64,000 nucleotides of DNA from Bacillus_BA songklensis (GTDB lineage Bacteria; Bacillota; Bacilli; Bacillales; Bacillaceae_H). This document shows positions 17,603 to 26,117 of this stretch, one piece after another. The notes below the pieces were generated by a model, which saw nothing but the letters and a program-made list of their open reading frames with translations, was not told the DNA's origin and made no database searches. Position numbers and translations under genes: made by a program. Positions within the stretch are counted from its first letter, which is position 1; each line of letters starts with the position of its first letter. The stretch spans positions 496,001 through 560,000 of the forward strand of contig NZ_JBHRZT010000072.1 in the NCBI RefSeq assembly GCF_042649685.1, in the 5' to 3' direction.

Positions 17603-18268
17603 CTAATTATTATAAACTCCATGTGATTTCCAGTCATATGGATATTCTTCTGTCGCTGCGGTTCTTATAGCGACATCTTCCCCCATTAATTTTCCAACGA
17701 TATGCAGACTCATATCTATCCCTGCTGACACCCCTGCAGACGTAAGAATATTCCCCAGATCCACAAAACGAACTTTTGGCACTACTTCAGTGTCCGGGTA
17801 AGTAGATCTCATATAATCAATTGCAAATGAGTGTGTGGTTGCCTTTTTGCCAGATAAAAGACCTGCTTCCGCCAACAAAAGTGCGCCTGAACATACCGAT
17901 GCAACCATACCACCAGACTTGTAAAAATCTGAAATCCATTTAAGTAGCTCGTGATTTTTAGTAACTTTTTTAACTGCGCGCAATGGTCCACCTGGTACAA
18001 TTAAGATGTCAAACTTTCTATCAACGCTCTTAAAGCTAAAGTCAGGTTGGATTTTTAGACCATTATGGGAAGGAATCATTTCTCCGGTTTGTGAAATCGT
18101 TTTGACAATAAAAGGCTTTTCTTCATTGGCGAAACCTTTTGTTAATAACGTCACTACTTCGTTATCTTCATATACAGTAAGAGAAAATACTTCAAATGGT
18201 CCTGCATAATCTAACACATCAACTTCTTCAAAAAGTAAAATCCCTACATTCCATTGTTGTTTCAACAT
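17603..18268 (-). CDS. DJ-1/PfpI family protein
   Basis: 221 residues of the glutamine-amidotransferase-like DJ-1/PfpI fold. The N-terminal EVDVLDYAGPFEVF motif and the nucleophile elbow ASVCSGALLL with a Cys near residue 127 are typical of the subgroup that contains isonitrile hydratase and the N-terminal domains of GlxA-like AraC regulators; no DNA-binding domain is present here. It starts 49 bases downstream of the TetR regulator gene and has its own copy of the putative TetR operator, so it is a likely target of that regulator. Substrate unknown. Confidence 0.85.
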   Translation of the reverse strand: MLKQQWNVGILLFEEVDVLDYAGPFEVFSLTVYEDNEVVTLLTKGFANEEKPFIVKTISQTGEMIPSHNGLKIQPDFSFKSVDRKFDILIVPGGPLRAVKKVTKNHELLKWISDFYKSGGMVASVCSGALLLAEAGLLSGKKATTHSFAIDYMRSTYPDTEVVPKVRFVDLGNILTSAGVSAGIDMSLHIVGKLMGEDVAIRTAATEEYPYDWKSHGVYNN

Positions 18269-18287
18269 ATATCCTCATCCCCTTTAG

Positions 18288-18305
18288 AAACCGATTGGTC
18301 TCTTT
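18288..18305 (-). promoter_or_regulatory. Putative TetR operator before the PfpI gene
   Basis: AAACCGATTGGTCTCTTT, identical in 17 of 18 positions to the site before the tetR gene. It falls between the tetR stop and the PfpI start. The core ACCGATTGGT is an imperfect palindrome. Confidence 0.7.
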
Positions 18306-18317
18306 CGTTTAAAAAAA

Positions 18318-18911
18318 TTATAGCTTGATGCAATATTTAACGTATTGATGTAATTGATTTAGATACTTTTGTACATAGAGGCTTTTGTCGTACAATTTCC
18401 CCAACATAATACTGCCTTCAAAAGCAGACGTGAGGAATATAGAGACTTCTTTAATATCTATATCAGGTCTAAATTCACCTGATTGAATTCCTTCTTCTAG
18501 AATCAATTCTAAAAATTTCAACCATTCATTCATGGCCTCACGTGCCTTTCCATTCAGAACCTCATGTGTATCATCCGTATCAACAGAAGTGTTTAGCAAA
18601 GGGCAGCCTCCGCTAAGTGGCGGCTCTTCTGCAATGTTAGAATATACAGACAGAACAGATATCAATTTTTCCTCGGCTGTTTTTTTACCAAATGCAGCTG
18701 AACGGAATGTCTTTCGTAATACATCTACGGCATAATCAAATGCTTCTACTGCTAACTCATCTTTGTTTTTAAAATGCCGATATATTCCCCCTTTTTCCAG
18801 TCCCGTAGCTTTCATAATATCTGACATGGAGGCACCGGTGTACCCTTGTTGATTAAATATCACTGCTGATTTCCTAATAATCATATTCCTTGTATCTAGC
18901 CCTTTCCCCAT
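18318..18911 (-). CDS. TetR/AcrR family transcriptional regulator
   Basis: 197 residues. An N-terminal helix-turn-helix (ASMSDIMKATGLEKGGIYRHF, residues about 27-47) is followed by FKNKDELAVEAFDYA, both textbook TetR_N features. The C-terminal ligand domain contains GGCPLLN, typical of the YxaF/LmrA/AcrR-C-like subgroup. It likely represses itself and the PfpI gene through the two matching operators. The start is the ATG at 18911 with a close AGGAGG. Confidence 0.9.
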   Translation of the reverse strand: MGKGLDTRNMIIRKSAVIFNQQGYTGASMSDIMKATGLEKGGIYRHFKNKDELAVEAFDYAVDVLRKTFRSAAFGKKTAEEKLISVLSVYSNIAEEPPLSGGCPLLNTSVDTDDTHEVLNGKAREAMNEWLKFLELILEEGIQSGEFRPDIDIKEVSIFLTSAFEGSIMLGKLYDKSLYVQKYLNQLHQYVKYCIKL

Positions 18912-18942
18912 GCAGTCACAAACCTCCTAAATTTTAATTACA

Positions 18943-18960
18943 AAACCGATCGGTCTCTTT
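18943..18960 (-). promoter_or_regulatory. Putative TetR operator before tetR
   Basis: AAACCGATCGGTCTCTTT, with a perfect 10-base palindrome ACCGATCGGT, about 35 bases before the tetR start. Same sequence as at 18288-18305 except for one base. Confidence 0.75.
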
Positions 18961-19025
18961 ATTATTACATAAAATACCATAAATGTAAATATATATAATT
19001 TAATATTACTTTATTAAGCAATCAC

Positions 19026-19104
19026 CACCCGTTCGTTCAATAAGAAAAAGGATCGCCGCAGCAACCCCTGCTCTTGAACTCTCGCCCCCTTTCGTTCATT
19101 AAAG
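19026..19104. repeat. Dispersed repeat, fullest copy
   Basis: Reads CCGTTCGTTCAATAAGAAAA, AGGATCGCCGCAGCAACCCC, TGCTCTTGAACTCTCGCCCC and CTTTCGTTCATTAAAG. Related copies are at 14790, 19730, 24659 (weak) and 56757. The two ends carry CGTTCGTT/TTTCGTTC-like strings in the same direction. Confidence 0.7.
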
Positions 19105-19179
19105 TTGAGATTTTATTAGCACTCTACTTTGTAAGTTGAATAATCAATTTCAGCTGCTCTTTTTATGACCCTCAATACA

Positions 19180-19217
19180 AAAAAGCACAAGTCCTTATTA
19201 AAGGATTGTGCCTTTCT
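19180..19217 (-). terminator. Terminator between repeat and VOC gene
   Basis: AAAAGCACAAGTCCTT pairs with AAGGATTGTGCCTTT with two mismatches. On the minus strand it follows the VOC gene stop and leads into TTTTTGT. Confidence 0.7.
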
Positions 19218-19223
19218 TTTGAC

Positions 19224-19640
19224 TTAATCTTGATCGACTACACTTTCTTGCATATACATTAACTCCCAAAGATGACCGTCTATATCCTGAAAACTCCATC
19301 CATACATAAAGCCTTGGTCAAACGGATCATTTGAAGCCTTTCCGCCAGCTGCTAGAGCCTTATTTACAATCTCATCGACTTTTTCCTTACTTTCAGCAGA
19401 TAATGCCACAATAACTTCTGTACTTTTTGTTGCATCAGAAATTTCTTTTTTAGTAAAAGTTTTGAAAAAATCTTCAACCAACAACATGACAAATATATTC
19501 TCACTGATAACCATACATGTTGCATTTTCATCGGTAAATTGGGCGTTAAATTCAAAACCTATTTTAGTAAAAAAGGCTATGGATTTATTCAGGTCTTTAA
19601 CCGGTAAGTTAACAAAAATTTTCTCTGCTTGAACTCCCAT
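19224..19640 (-). CDS. VOC family (glyoxalase/bleomycin-resistance fold) protein
   Basis: 138 residues. IFVNLPVKDLNKSIAFFTKI at the N terminus and FQDIDGHLWELMYM at the C terminus are the two hallmark beta-alpha-beta-beta-beta segments. The terminal E of HLWEL is a usual metal ligand, while the N-terminal metal His is replaced by Asn in VNLPV, as in many non-glyoxalase members. The start at 19640 follows AAGGGTGG; the frame runs on to 19703 without support. Function in the cell unknown. Confidence 0.8.
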   Translation of the reverse strand: MGVQAEKIFVNLPVKDLNKSIAFFTKIGFEFNAQFTDENATCMVISENIFVMLLVEDFFKTFTKKEISDATKSTEVIVALSAESKEKVDEIVNKALAAGGKASNDPFDQGFMYGWSFQDIDGHLWELMYMQESVVDQD

Positions 19641-19729
19641 AGTATCCACCCTTCGCTCTATTATTTTTTGGCCGACTACATACTCTTCTCTAATGTTTTC
19701 CATATCCCTGCCTAAAAAAATTATTTAAC

Positions 19730-19812
19730 CTCCCCGTTCGCTGAATAAGAGAGAGAGAAGTGTCGAAGCAACCCCTTTCATAAACTCCCCCCCTTTGTTG
19801 AAGAACAAAGCC
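19730..19812. repeat. Dispersed repeat, diverged copy
   Basis: CCCGTTCGCTGAATAAGAGA ... GAAGCAACCCCTTTC ... CTCCCCCCCTTTGTTGAAGA follows the order of the 19026 copy with many changes. Confidence 0.5.
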
Positions 19813-19943
19813 TCTAAAAAACCTCCCTTGAAATAAGGGAGGTCTACATAACACACGATATAGGAACTAATTAGTTGGAGAGTTGGATTTCTACATCCTT
19901 TTCAATAAAATTGTATTGGGTATATCTATCTTCTATTCAAAAA

Positions 19944-21130
19944 ATGACCAAAAGCGATGTACAAAAAGTGATTCAACAAAACGAAGCCCATACGATTAAG
20001 GAAATGAAATTTGATAAACCGCTCCCTAAACAATTAACGGTCTACTTTAGAAATGGTATTCATCTATTGAAAGAAACACTCCCTTCTTTTTTACTGTCCA
20101 AGATGGCAGAATTATCGTCATTCAATAATCCAGAATTTTATAAGGCTCAAGCGAAGCGGATGTCAACATATGGAATGCCAAAAGTCATTAACTGCGCAAT
20201 GGATGAAGCAACCCATCTCGTATTGCCAAGGGGTGTAGGGGCCGTTTGGAAGAGCTGTTTCAAGAATACTCTGCCCAGGTGGACTTTGTGAATCAACGAT
20301 ATAAGGGTGATCCAATTGATGTTGAGTTCCATGGTCATTTAACTTCTCAGCAACAAGATGCTGTTTCAGAGCTTTTAAAGCATGATAATGGCATTCTCTC
20401 AGCTACTACCGGTTTTGGGAAAACTGTTACATCGGCTGCACTTATCGCCGAACGGAAAGTTAATACTCTCATTATTGTGCATCGCACACAACTTATGCAG
20501 CAATGGATAGAACGACTTTCTACTTTTTTAAATATCCCTAAAAAATCAATTGGACAAATCGGTGGAGGAAAGCATACAGAACAAACAAAGATTCAAGCTA
20601 TTTACAACGAGTTAGCAATCAGCGATCAACGTAATTTCCTGCTATTTAATGATGTATTACAGGCGCTGGAAGAAGGCCGTTCGCCTTTAGTATTAACAGA
20701 GAGGGGCGACCATGTTGAAGAGTTAAAAAAGGGATTTAAAGGATTTGCTAAAAATATGATTGTTCTTTCGGGAAACATGAAGAAAAAGGAACGTGAGCAA
20801 GCATTACAGAGTTTAACAGAAATTCCCGATGATGAAGAACTGTTGGTGATTGCGACAGGAAAATATATAGGTGAAGGGTTTGATTACTCTAGACTTGATA
20901 CGTTATTTTTGGCTATGCCCATTTCCTGGAAAGGCATACTTCAACAATATGTTGGCCGCCTCCACCGGACTCACCATAATAAACAAGAAGTAAGAGTCTA
21001 TGACTATGTAGACCAAAACGTGGCTATGTTAAAGAAAATGTACGAAAAACGTTTAACGGGTTATCGCGCAATGGGGTATATCATTGATGAACACTCAGTT
21101 TCTAAGGCAGAGCAAATGAAGTTGTTTTAA
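19944..21130 (+). pseudogene. Broken primase-helicase (TOTE conflict-system type) gene
   Basis: The first frame has the pre-helicase region (NNPEFYKAQAKRMSTYGMPK, then THLVLPRG). A frameshift near 20230-20245 moves to the second frame, which carries a superfamily 2 helicase: LSATTGFGKT is the Walker A motif and LIIVHRTQLMQQWIERL motif Ia. IGGGKH is then joined directly to KIQAIYNELAISDQRN, so motif II (DExH) and motif III are missing, about 170 residues. Motifs V and VI remain (IATGKYIGEGFDYSRL, QYVGRLHRTH). The protein order matches the large primase-helicases that NCBI names TOTE conflict system proteins; the primase half is absent. It cannot act as a helicase. A GAGGATGACTC palindrome follows. 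Confidence 0.75.
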
Positions 21131-21148
21131 GATGAGTATTTCGACAAA

Positions 21149-21221
21149 GAGGATGACTCAAAAGGTATAAAAAGACATACCTATTGAGTCATCCTCCTGA
21201 AAGGACCCGTCATGGAAATCC
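21149..21221. repeat. GAGGATGACTCAAAAGG palindrome with half of the partner hairpin
   Basis: 21149-21196 has arms GAGGATGACTCAAAAGGTA and its complement with one mismatch. It is followed by CTGAAAGGACCCGTCATGGA, the left arm of the hairpin seen complete at 6861-6917. Confidence 0.75.
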
Positions 21222-21235
21222 GGCAAAAAATTTGG

Positions 21236-21944
21236 TTACAATTTAGAAATAGTTAAAACGTGCGTTGCCGATGGCAGAAAGCGAAAATTTGTTTTTACTT
21301 TCTCAGCTACGACTCTCTCATCGTTAATTGTTTCTAATAATTTATCTAAGTAAGGGTATTCTTCATCTTTAAATCCAACTAAGGGATAAATCTGAATCAT
21401 ACCACCTTTTTTGGTTACTCTTATCATCTCTTGAATAGCCTGCAAGTGAAATTGATAGTCGAATTGTTCCTGATATAAAAATAAAAAATGATTACATAAC
21501 ACGAGAGAAAAAGTTCCATCTTTAAACGGAAGGAATGGTAAGGCTCCCGGGATAAAACGTTTTTTCTTTTCATCTTTCCGGTATTGTTCTAAAAAAAAGT
21601 TGAAAAGACTGTTCTCTTATTTGGTCATGATGATCTAAATCCTTATAATCCTCCCATACAAAAAGATGAGCATTTTTAGCCAGCTTTTCAGTGGCTGTTT
21701 TCATCTCTTTTTGTCCATGTTTTGTCATTTCTTCCAGTGTCAGACTGTATAGAGGATCAATGGCCACGGCATCATAGCCCTTCTTATTAGCCTCGGTGAC
21801 GAATGAGGAAGCACCGGCTGCTACATCTAGAATTTTGCCTCGTTTCAGCAAAGAATCCTCCAAAGAAAACATTCTTTCATACTCTCCATAAGACCTGCAT
21901 GTCATTGCTACCCCAATTTGTTCATACAAATTTACTCGACTCAT
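21236..21944 (-). pseudogene. Class I SAM-dependent methyltransferase with one frameshift
   Basis: The first frame (from 21944) has GKILDVAAGASSFVTEANKK, the SAM-binding motif I, and AVAIDP. It breaks at a run of eight T on the coding strand (21592-21599). Removing one T gives FLEQYRKDEKKKRF, PGALPFLPFKDGTFSLVLCN and joins the second frame, which has the motif-4 region and EMIRVTKKGGMIQIYPL. With the correction the gene is about 236 codons and looks complete. This could be a sequencing error, a true inactivation or slippage. Confidence 0.7.
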
Positions 21945-22104
21945 CTCTTCTCGTCTCTCCTTTACTCAACTTAACTGTTAACCAGCCTAACAAATCTTAT
22001 TTTAAATCCAAATGGTAATTTTTTCAATATTGTTTTCCATATAAGACTTTTCTATTTCGGGGGTTGCGGAAGCTGTATGTTCAACATTGATGAATTTATA
22101 TTTT

Positions 22105-22159
22105 TTATACATTCACTTTACATGTTTGACATATCCACTTAACATTCATTTTCTATGAT
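22105..22159 (+). promoter_or_regulatory. PhoP-box-like repeats and -10 before phoX
   Basis: TATACA at 22106, TTTACA at 22117 and TTAACA at 22139 lie in an 11-base phase, with TTGACA at 22126 between them; a TATGAT -10-like site is at 22154. TT(A/T/C)ACA repeats with 11-base period are the known PhoP binding pattern in Bacillus, and the gene downstream is a secreted phosphatase. Confidence 0.6.
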
Positions 22160-22204
22160 AGAAGACATGCTTTACCATGTTGAAGCAAAAATGGAGGTAA
22201 AAAA

Positions 22205-24007
22205 ATGAAAAAAAGAAAAATGATGATTCCTTTGTTGAGTTTAGCTGTTTTGTTCCCATCAGCATCCAATACGTTTGCTTCCCCTAACCAACCTCTCTCC
22301 ATAGATAAAGTGGAATTTGTTGGGATGGATGCTCCTGATACCGTGGAAGAACGTTCGAAGATGTACAGTGAAGCATCTGCTATCGTTACATACAACAACG
22401 GTACTCAAAAGACTTTTCCGCTGGAATATAAAACATTGTTCCAACCCGGCGATGTGATCAACGGAAAAACAGCAGGCGCCGCTTATGATGCAAATGGCAA
22501 CGTGATTACAAATGAAGCAGGAAAACCTTATGTTTCCACTTCACCAGATAGCAACACCCTGCTTAGTGTAAACGGGAAAAGCGGGAAGTTGTATATGGTA
22601 AACCATTATGAAGGTATGCCGTCTAATACGATCGGGAATATGCCAAAAGCGATGGCGTTAAATACGGTAGAACAAGATAAAGAGACGGGAGAACTTACCG
22701 TAACGGATGTAAAGCCGATCGATTTTTCAGCTGACGGTGGAATTTGGACTCCTTGTGCAGGCCACTTGTCTCCCTGGAATACACATTTAGGAAGTGAAGA
22801 ATACGATCCGGATGCAAAGGCTCATGAAGCAAATCCTGAAAAGTCTTCCGTTACTCAATTTGCCCGGAACTATTATCAAGACAATACGGTGATTGGTAAT
22901 CCATATCTTTACGGCCACCTTCCAGAGGTAACGGTTCATCCAGACGGAACATCAACGGCTGTTAAACACTATAGTATGGGACGCCTTTCATTCGAAAATG
23001 TGGTGGTTGCACCGGATAACCGTACGGTTTATTACGGTGATGACGGCGGTTATACTATGTCATTCATGTATGTGGCAGACAAAGCGAAAGATTTATCAGC
23101 AGGGACACTGTATGCTGCAAAATGGAAGCAAACGAGTGAAAAAAATGGCGGTTCCGCTGATTTAGAATGGATCAAATTAGGTCATGCAACCGATGCAGAA
23201 ATTAAAAAATTAGCTCAAACGGTGAAGTTTAGTGACATCTTTGAAACAACGGCAGATGCAGAATATGCAAAAGCTAATGGCTTTAAAAGAGTGAAAGCCG
23301 CCGGAAGAGATGAGTGGTTAAAAGTAAAACCCGGCATGGAAAAAGCAGCTGCTTTCTTGGAGTCACGCCGTTATGGTGCTCTAGTAGGAGCCACTTCAGA
23401 ATTCAATAAAATGGAAACAGTTGAATTTAACAAAGCTGATAACAAGGTTTATATGACACTGTCAACGATTGGCGGCGGAATGACAGCTAATCCTACCGAT
23501 CCTGTAGATGATATTCATGTTTCTAAAATAAATGCCGGCGGAATTTATGAACTTTCCTTAGCCAGCGGTCAAAAGGACCGTGACGGTGATATGATTGATA
23601 GTAACTATGTAGCAACTAAAATGGCTGGACTCGTATTGGGAGAAGATCTTCCTACGAAAGATGCGGCAGGAAATACAGCAAATCCAGATAAAATTTCAAA
23701 TCCTGACAATATCACATACTCTGAAAAAATGAGAACATTATTTATCGCCGAGGATGGTCATGGACATCACAATAATTATGGGTGGGCTTATAATGTTGAC
23801 ACGAAGAAGCTGTCCCGCATTGTTTCTGCTCCTGATGGCGGAGAAGTTACAGGGATACAAGCGATCGATAATTTAAATGGATTTATTTATCTGATGGCCG
23901 GTTCCCAAAATCCAGGGTATGCGGGATATTTATCCGGTCTACCTTCCCTTGGAAAAAGTTCGGAAAATAATGATGATAGTGATAACACTAACAAGGAAGA
24001 TAGATAA
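22205..24007 (+). CDS. phoX: PhoX-type (DUF839) secreted alkaline phosphatase
   Basis: 600 residues with a signal peptide (basic start, hydrophobic 8-20, cleavage after SNTFA). The mature part carries DUF839/PhoX signatures: CAGHLSPWNTHLGSEEY, YSMGRLSFENVVVAPD, YYGDDGG and IAEDGHGHHNN. PhoX enzymes are Ca/Fe-dependent monoesterases that release phosphate outside the cell. The export signal is of Sec type; classical PhoX uses Tat with an RR motif, which is not seen here (KKRKMM). The C terminus is Asn/Asp rich. PhoP-like boxes upstream suggest induction by phosphate starvation. A strong terminator follows. Confidence 0.85.
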   Translation: MKKRKMMIPLLSLAVLFPSASNTFASPNQPLSIDKVEFVGMDAPDTVEERSKMYSEASAIVTYNNGTQKTFPLEYKTLFQPGDVINGKTAGAAYDANGNVITNEAGKPYVSTSPDSNTLLSVNGKSGKLYMVNHYEGMPSNTIGNMPKAMALNTVEQDKETGELTVTDVKPIDFSADGGIWTPCAGHLSPWNTHLGSEEYDPDAKAHEANPEKSSVTQFARNYYQDNTVIGNPYLYGHLPEVTVHPDGTSTAVKHYSMGRLSFENVVVAPDNRTVYYGDDGGYTMSFMYVADKAKDLSAGTLYAAKWKQTSEKNGGSADLEWIKLGHATDAEIKKLAQTVKFSDIFETTADAEYAKANGFKRVKAAGRDEWLKVKPGMEKAAAFLESRRYGALVGATSEFNKMETVEFNKADNKVYMTLSTIGGGMTANPTDPVDDIHVSKINAGGIYELSLASGQKDRDGDMIDSNYVATKMAGLVLGEDLPTKDAAGNTANPDKISNPDNITYSEKMRTLFIAEDGHGHHNNYGWAYNVDTKKLSRIVSAPDGGEVTGIQAIDNLNGFIYLMAGSQNPGYAGYLSGLPSLGKSSENNDDSDNTNKEDR

Positions 24008-24010
24008 ATA

Positions 24011-24047
24011 AAAAAGGGTCGTTGGATACTTTCCAGCGATCCTTTTT
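24011..24047 (+). terminator. Terminator of phoX
   Basis: AAAAAGGGTCGTTGGA pairs with TCCAGCGATCCTTTTT. Confidence 0.85.
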
Positions 24048-24210
24048 GGCAGGAACACAAATATTAAATTGCGGCTATTTAATAAACTAGCAGCGAGACG
24101 ACATATGGGTAGAACTTTCAAATTCTGTCAAATTTCGAGTTTTCTTTGCTTGTGTATCTTTTTTTGGCATGTGGAAATAATCTTATTAATAAAATGAGTA
24201 AATAGTATTT

Positions 24211-24585
24211 TTACTGGTGTTTCTCATAAACAAGGTGCGGACAACGCTTTAAGATTGCTGATTTTATTTGCTTAGGGCTTCCTACTTGCACCACAACCTT
24301 ATCATAATCATATCCTTCTAAATCAAGGACAACGACTTGATTCACGTCATTATAGGATAAAAAATATTTCTGTCCTTTGTACAGGAACCTCCCTCCTTTG
24401 TAACCCCTTGGAATAGAAGTACCGAATAGTCGCAAAGCATTCCAATGTAATTTGAAATTTCCGGCTTGGACATTTTTTATAGAGCTATATGGGATCTTTA
24501 GTTCCTGCTTCAATCCTGCAAAAGCAGTTAGTCCTGAAAACCTAATAATTAATTCATTTTCCTCAAATGTTATACTCCGACTCAT
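24211..24585 (-). CDS. PH-like domain hypothetical protein
   Basis: 124 residues, MSRSITFEENELIIRFSGLT at the N terminus, then KIPYSSIKNVQAG and GGRFLYKGQKYFLSYND, the beta-strand pattern of bacterial PH domains. No membrane segment. Function unknown. The next 250 bases upstream hold a weak repeat copy and no gene. Confidence 0.6.
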   Translation of the reverse strand: MSRSITFEENELIIRFSGLTAFAGLKQELKIPYSSIKNVQAGNFKLHWNALRLFGTSIPRGYKGGRFLYKGQKYFLSYNDVNQVVVLDLEGYDYDKVVVQVGSPKQIKSAILKRCPHLVYEKHQ

Positions 24586-24658
24586 AACTCTCTCCCCCTT
24601 ATTTGTGGTAATAAAGTTATTACGACAGTTCGATTTAATTTCCCTCTAATTTGATTAA

Positions 24659-24712
24659 ACTTCCTCGTTAACTGTATAAGGACGCTGTCACAGCAACCGC
24701 TAAACCCGTCAG
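24659..24712. repeat. Weak dispersed-repeat copy
   Basis: CTTCCTCGTTAACTGTATAA then GGACGCTGTCACAGCAACCG follows the layout of the 19026 copy with about half of the bases kept; uncertain. Confidence 0.3.
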
Positions 24713-24882
24713 CACAATAATCCTTCTCTTTTCCTAAAGCTATTTTATAGGCTCTCCCAATACTAGATGCCAATGGAGATGTTTGGAATCTTGGTATTAT
24801 CAATAACTACTCGTTATTAACTTCAATGAAATTTGTTAATTTCCATTATATACTAAATCCGTTATAATTCACATTATAGTAG

Positions 24883-25581
24883 CTATTCTATTCGGTCCCT
24901 ATATCCATTATTGATATAAAAAATGAAACTCCTTCTGTGCTAGACATTGGTGCAGGTACAGGGTTATTTTCTTCTTTCATAAAAGAAAAGTATCCAAATG
25001 CCCAGATTACTTTAATCGATTTATCTGAAAAAATGATGGATGTCTCCAAGGAGCGATTCACAAACCATAAGGATGTTCATTATGTAATTGCCGATTATAC
25101 AGAGTATAAATTTGAAGAAAAGTTTGATATTATCATATCTTCACTTTCTATTCACCATTTATCTGACGAAGAAAAAAGAAAACTGTACCATAAAATTTTC
25201 TTTTTACTGAACCAAGATGGGGTATTCATAAATGCCGATCAGATTCTCGGTCATACACCTTTTATAGAGTCGCTATATAAAAATGACTGGAAAAATAAAA
25301 TTGAAACAAGCGATTTAACTGAACAAGAAATTGAGGCTGCTTATGAGCGAACTAAACTTGATAAAATGGCAACGCTTGAGGATCAAATTCATTGGTTGAA
25401 AGAAAGTGGTTTTAAAGATGTCGATTGTATTTATAAATATTTTAATATTCATTTTGATTTCTGTTTGGCATGGTTTTCACCTCCTTTCTATAGGATGGAT
25501 GAAAATTCAAGCCAAATAACAGGTAATTTCTACTTAATGGAACCTATGTTATTTTTCACGATTAACTGTTCAATATCTTGA
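24883..25581 (+). pseudogene. Class I SAM-dependent methyltransferase lacking its N terminus
   Basis: The frame opens after a TAG at 24880 and reads NETPSVLDIGAGTGLFSSFI, motif I, then TLIDLSEKMMDVSKERF and SLSIHHLSDEEKRKLYHKIF. The first 35-40 residues usual for this group and any start codon with a ribosome site are missing, although a start at 24937 is possible. The C terminus (PPFYRMDENSSQ...) does not look like the family and runs into the spoIID remnant on the other strand, which overlaps by about 50 bases. Probably decayed. Confidence 0.65.
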
Positions 25582-25960
25582 AGGGAATCGACATGGTCAA
25601 TCTCAATGTCTCTATAATAATAATTTACAATATCCCTATAATTCTTTCCTTCCTTAGCCATCCCGTTGGCTCCATATTGACTCATCCCCACTCCATGTCC
25701 ATATCCCCTAGTTGTAACCATTACCTGTTCTCCTTTACGTTCAAACGTAAAATCGGTTGAATTTAATCCCAAAATATCTCTAACATCCTTCCCTTCAAAT
25801 TTCTTTCCACCGATTTCAATTGATGTAACCCGATGGCTTGAGGTATTTTTTCGATTTCTTTTCGACCAGTTCGATATACCGATACAGTTATGTCTGATTC
25901 AGACTTGGTTACCTCTGAATAATAGGATAAGTATATAAAAAAAACGGCTTTGTTAAACAA
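25530..25960 (-). pseudogene. spoIID: SpoIID-like remnant with internal deletion
   Basis: The 5' frame has ESDITVSVYRTGRKEIEKIP, the SpoIID/LytB N-terminal strand region. It is followed in another frame by TSIEIGGKKFEGKDVRDILG, STDFTFERKGEQVMVTTRGY and GHGVGMSQYGANGMAKEGKN, the conserved C-terminal part with its active-site neighbourhood. The central region with the catalytic Glu (ASEMP motif) is gone. An intact SpoIID is a lytic transglycosylase needed for engulfment; a working copy presumably exists elsewhere. The C-terminal end looks natural. Confidence 0.75.
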
Positions 25961-26117
25961 TATTGTCGATGTTCCGATAGTATGGAAGGATTATTTTGTA
26001 TGAATGAAGAATATTGAAGCATCTATTATGCATCCAAGAAAGAAATAACCGTGCTTGTTCAGCGTTTTCATATATTGAGTAGTGGAACAATGGATAAATT
26101 GGTGAGGTGAAGGTAAC

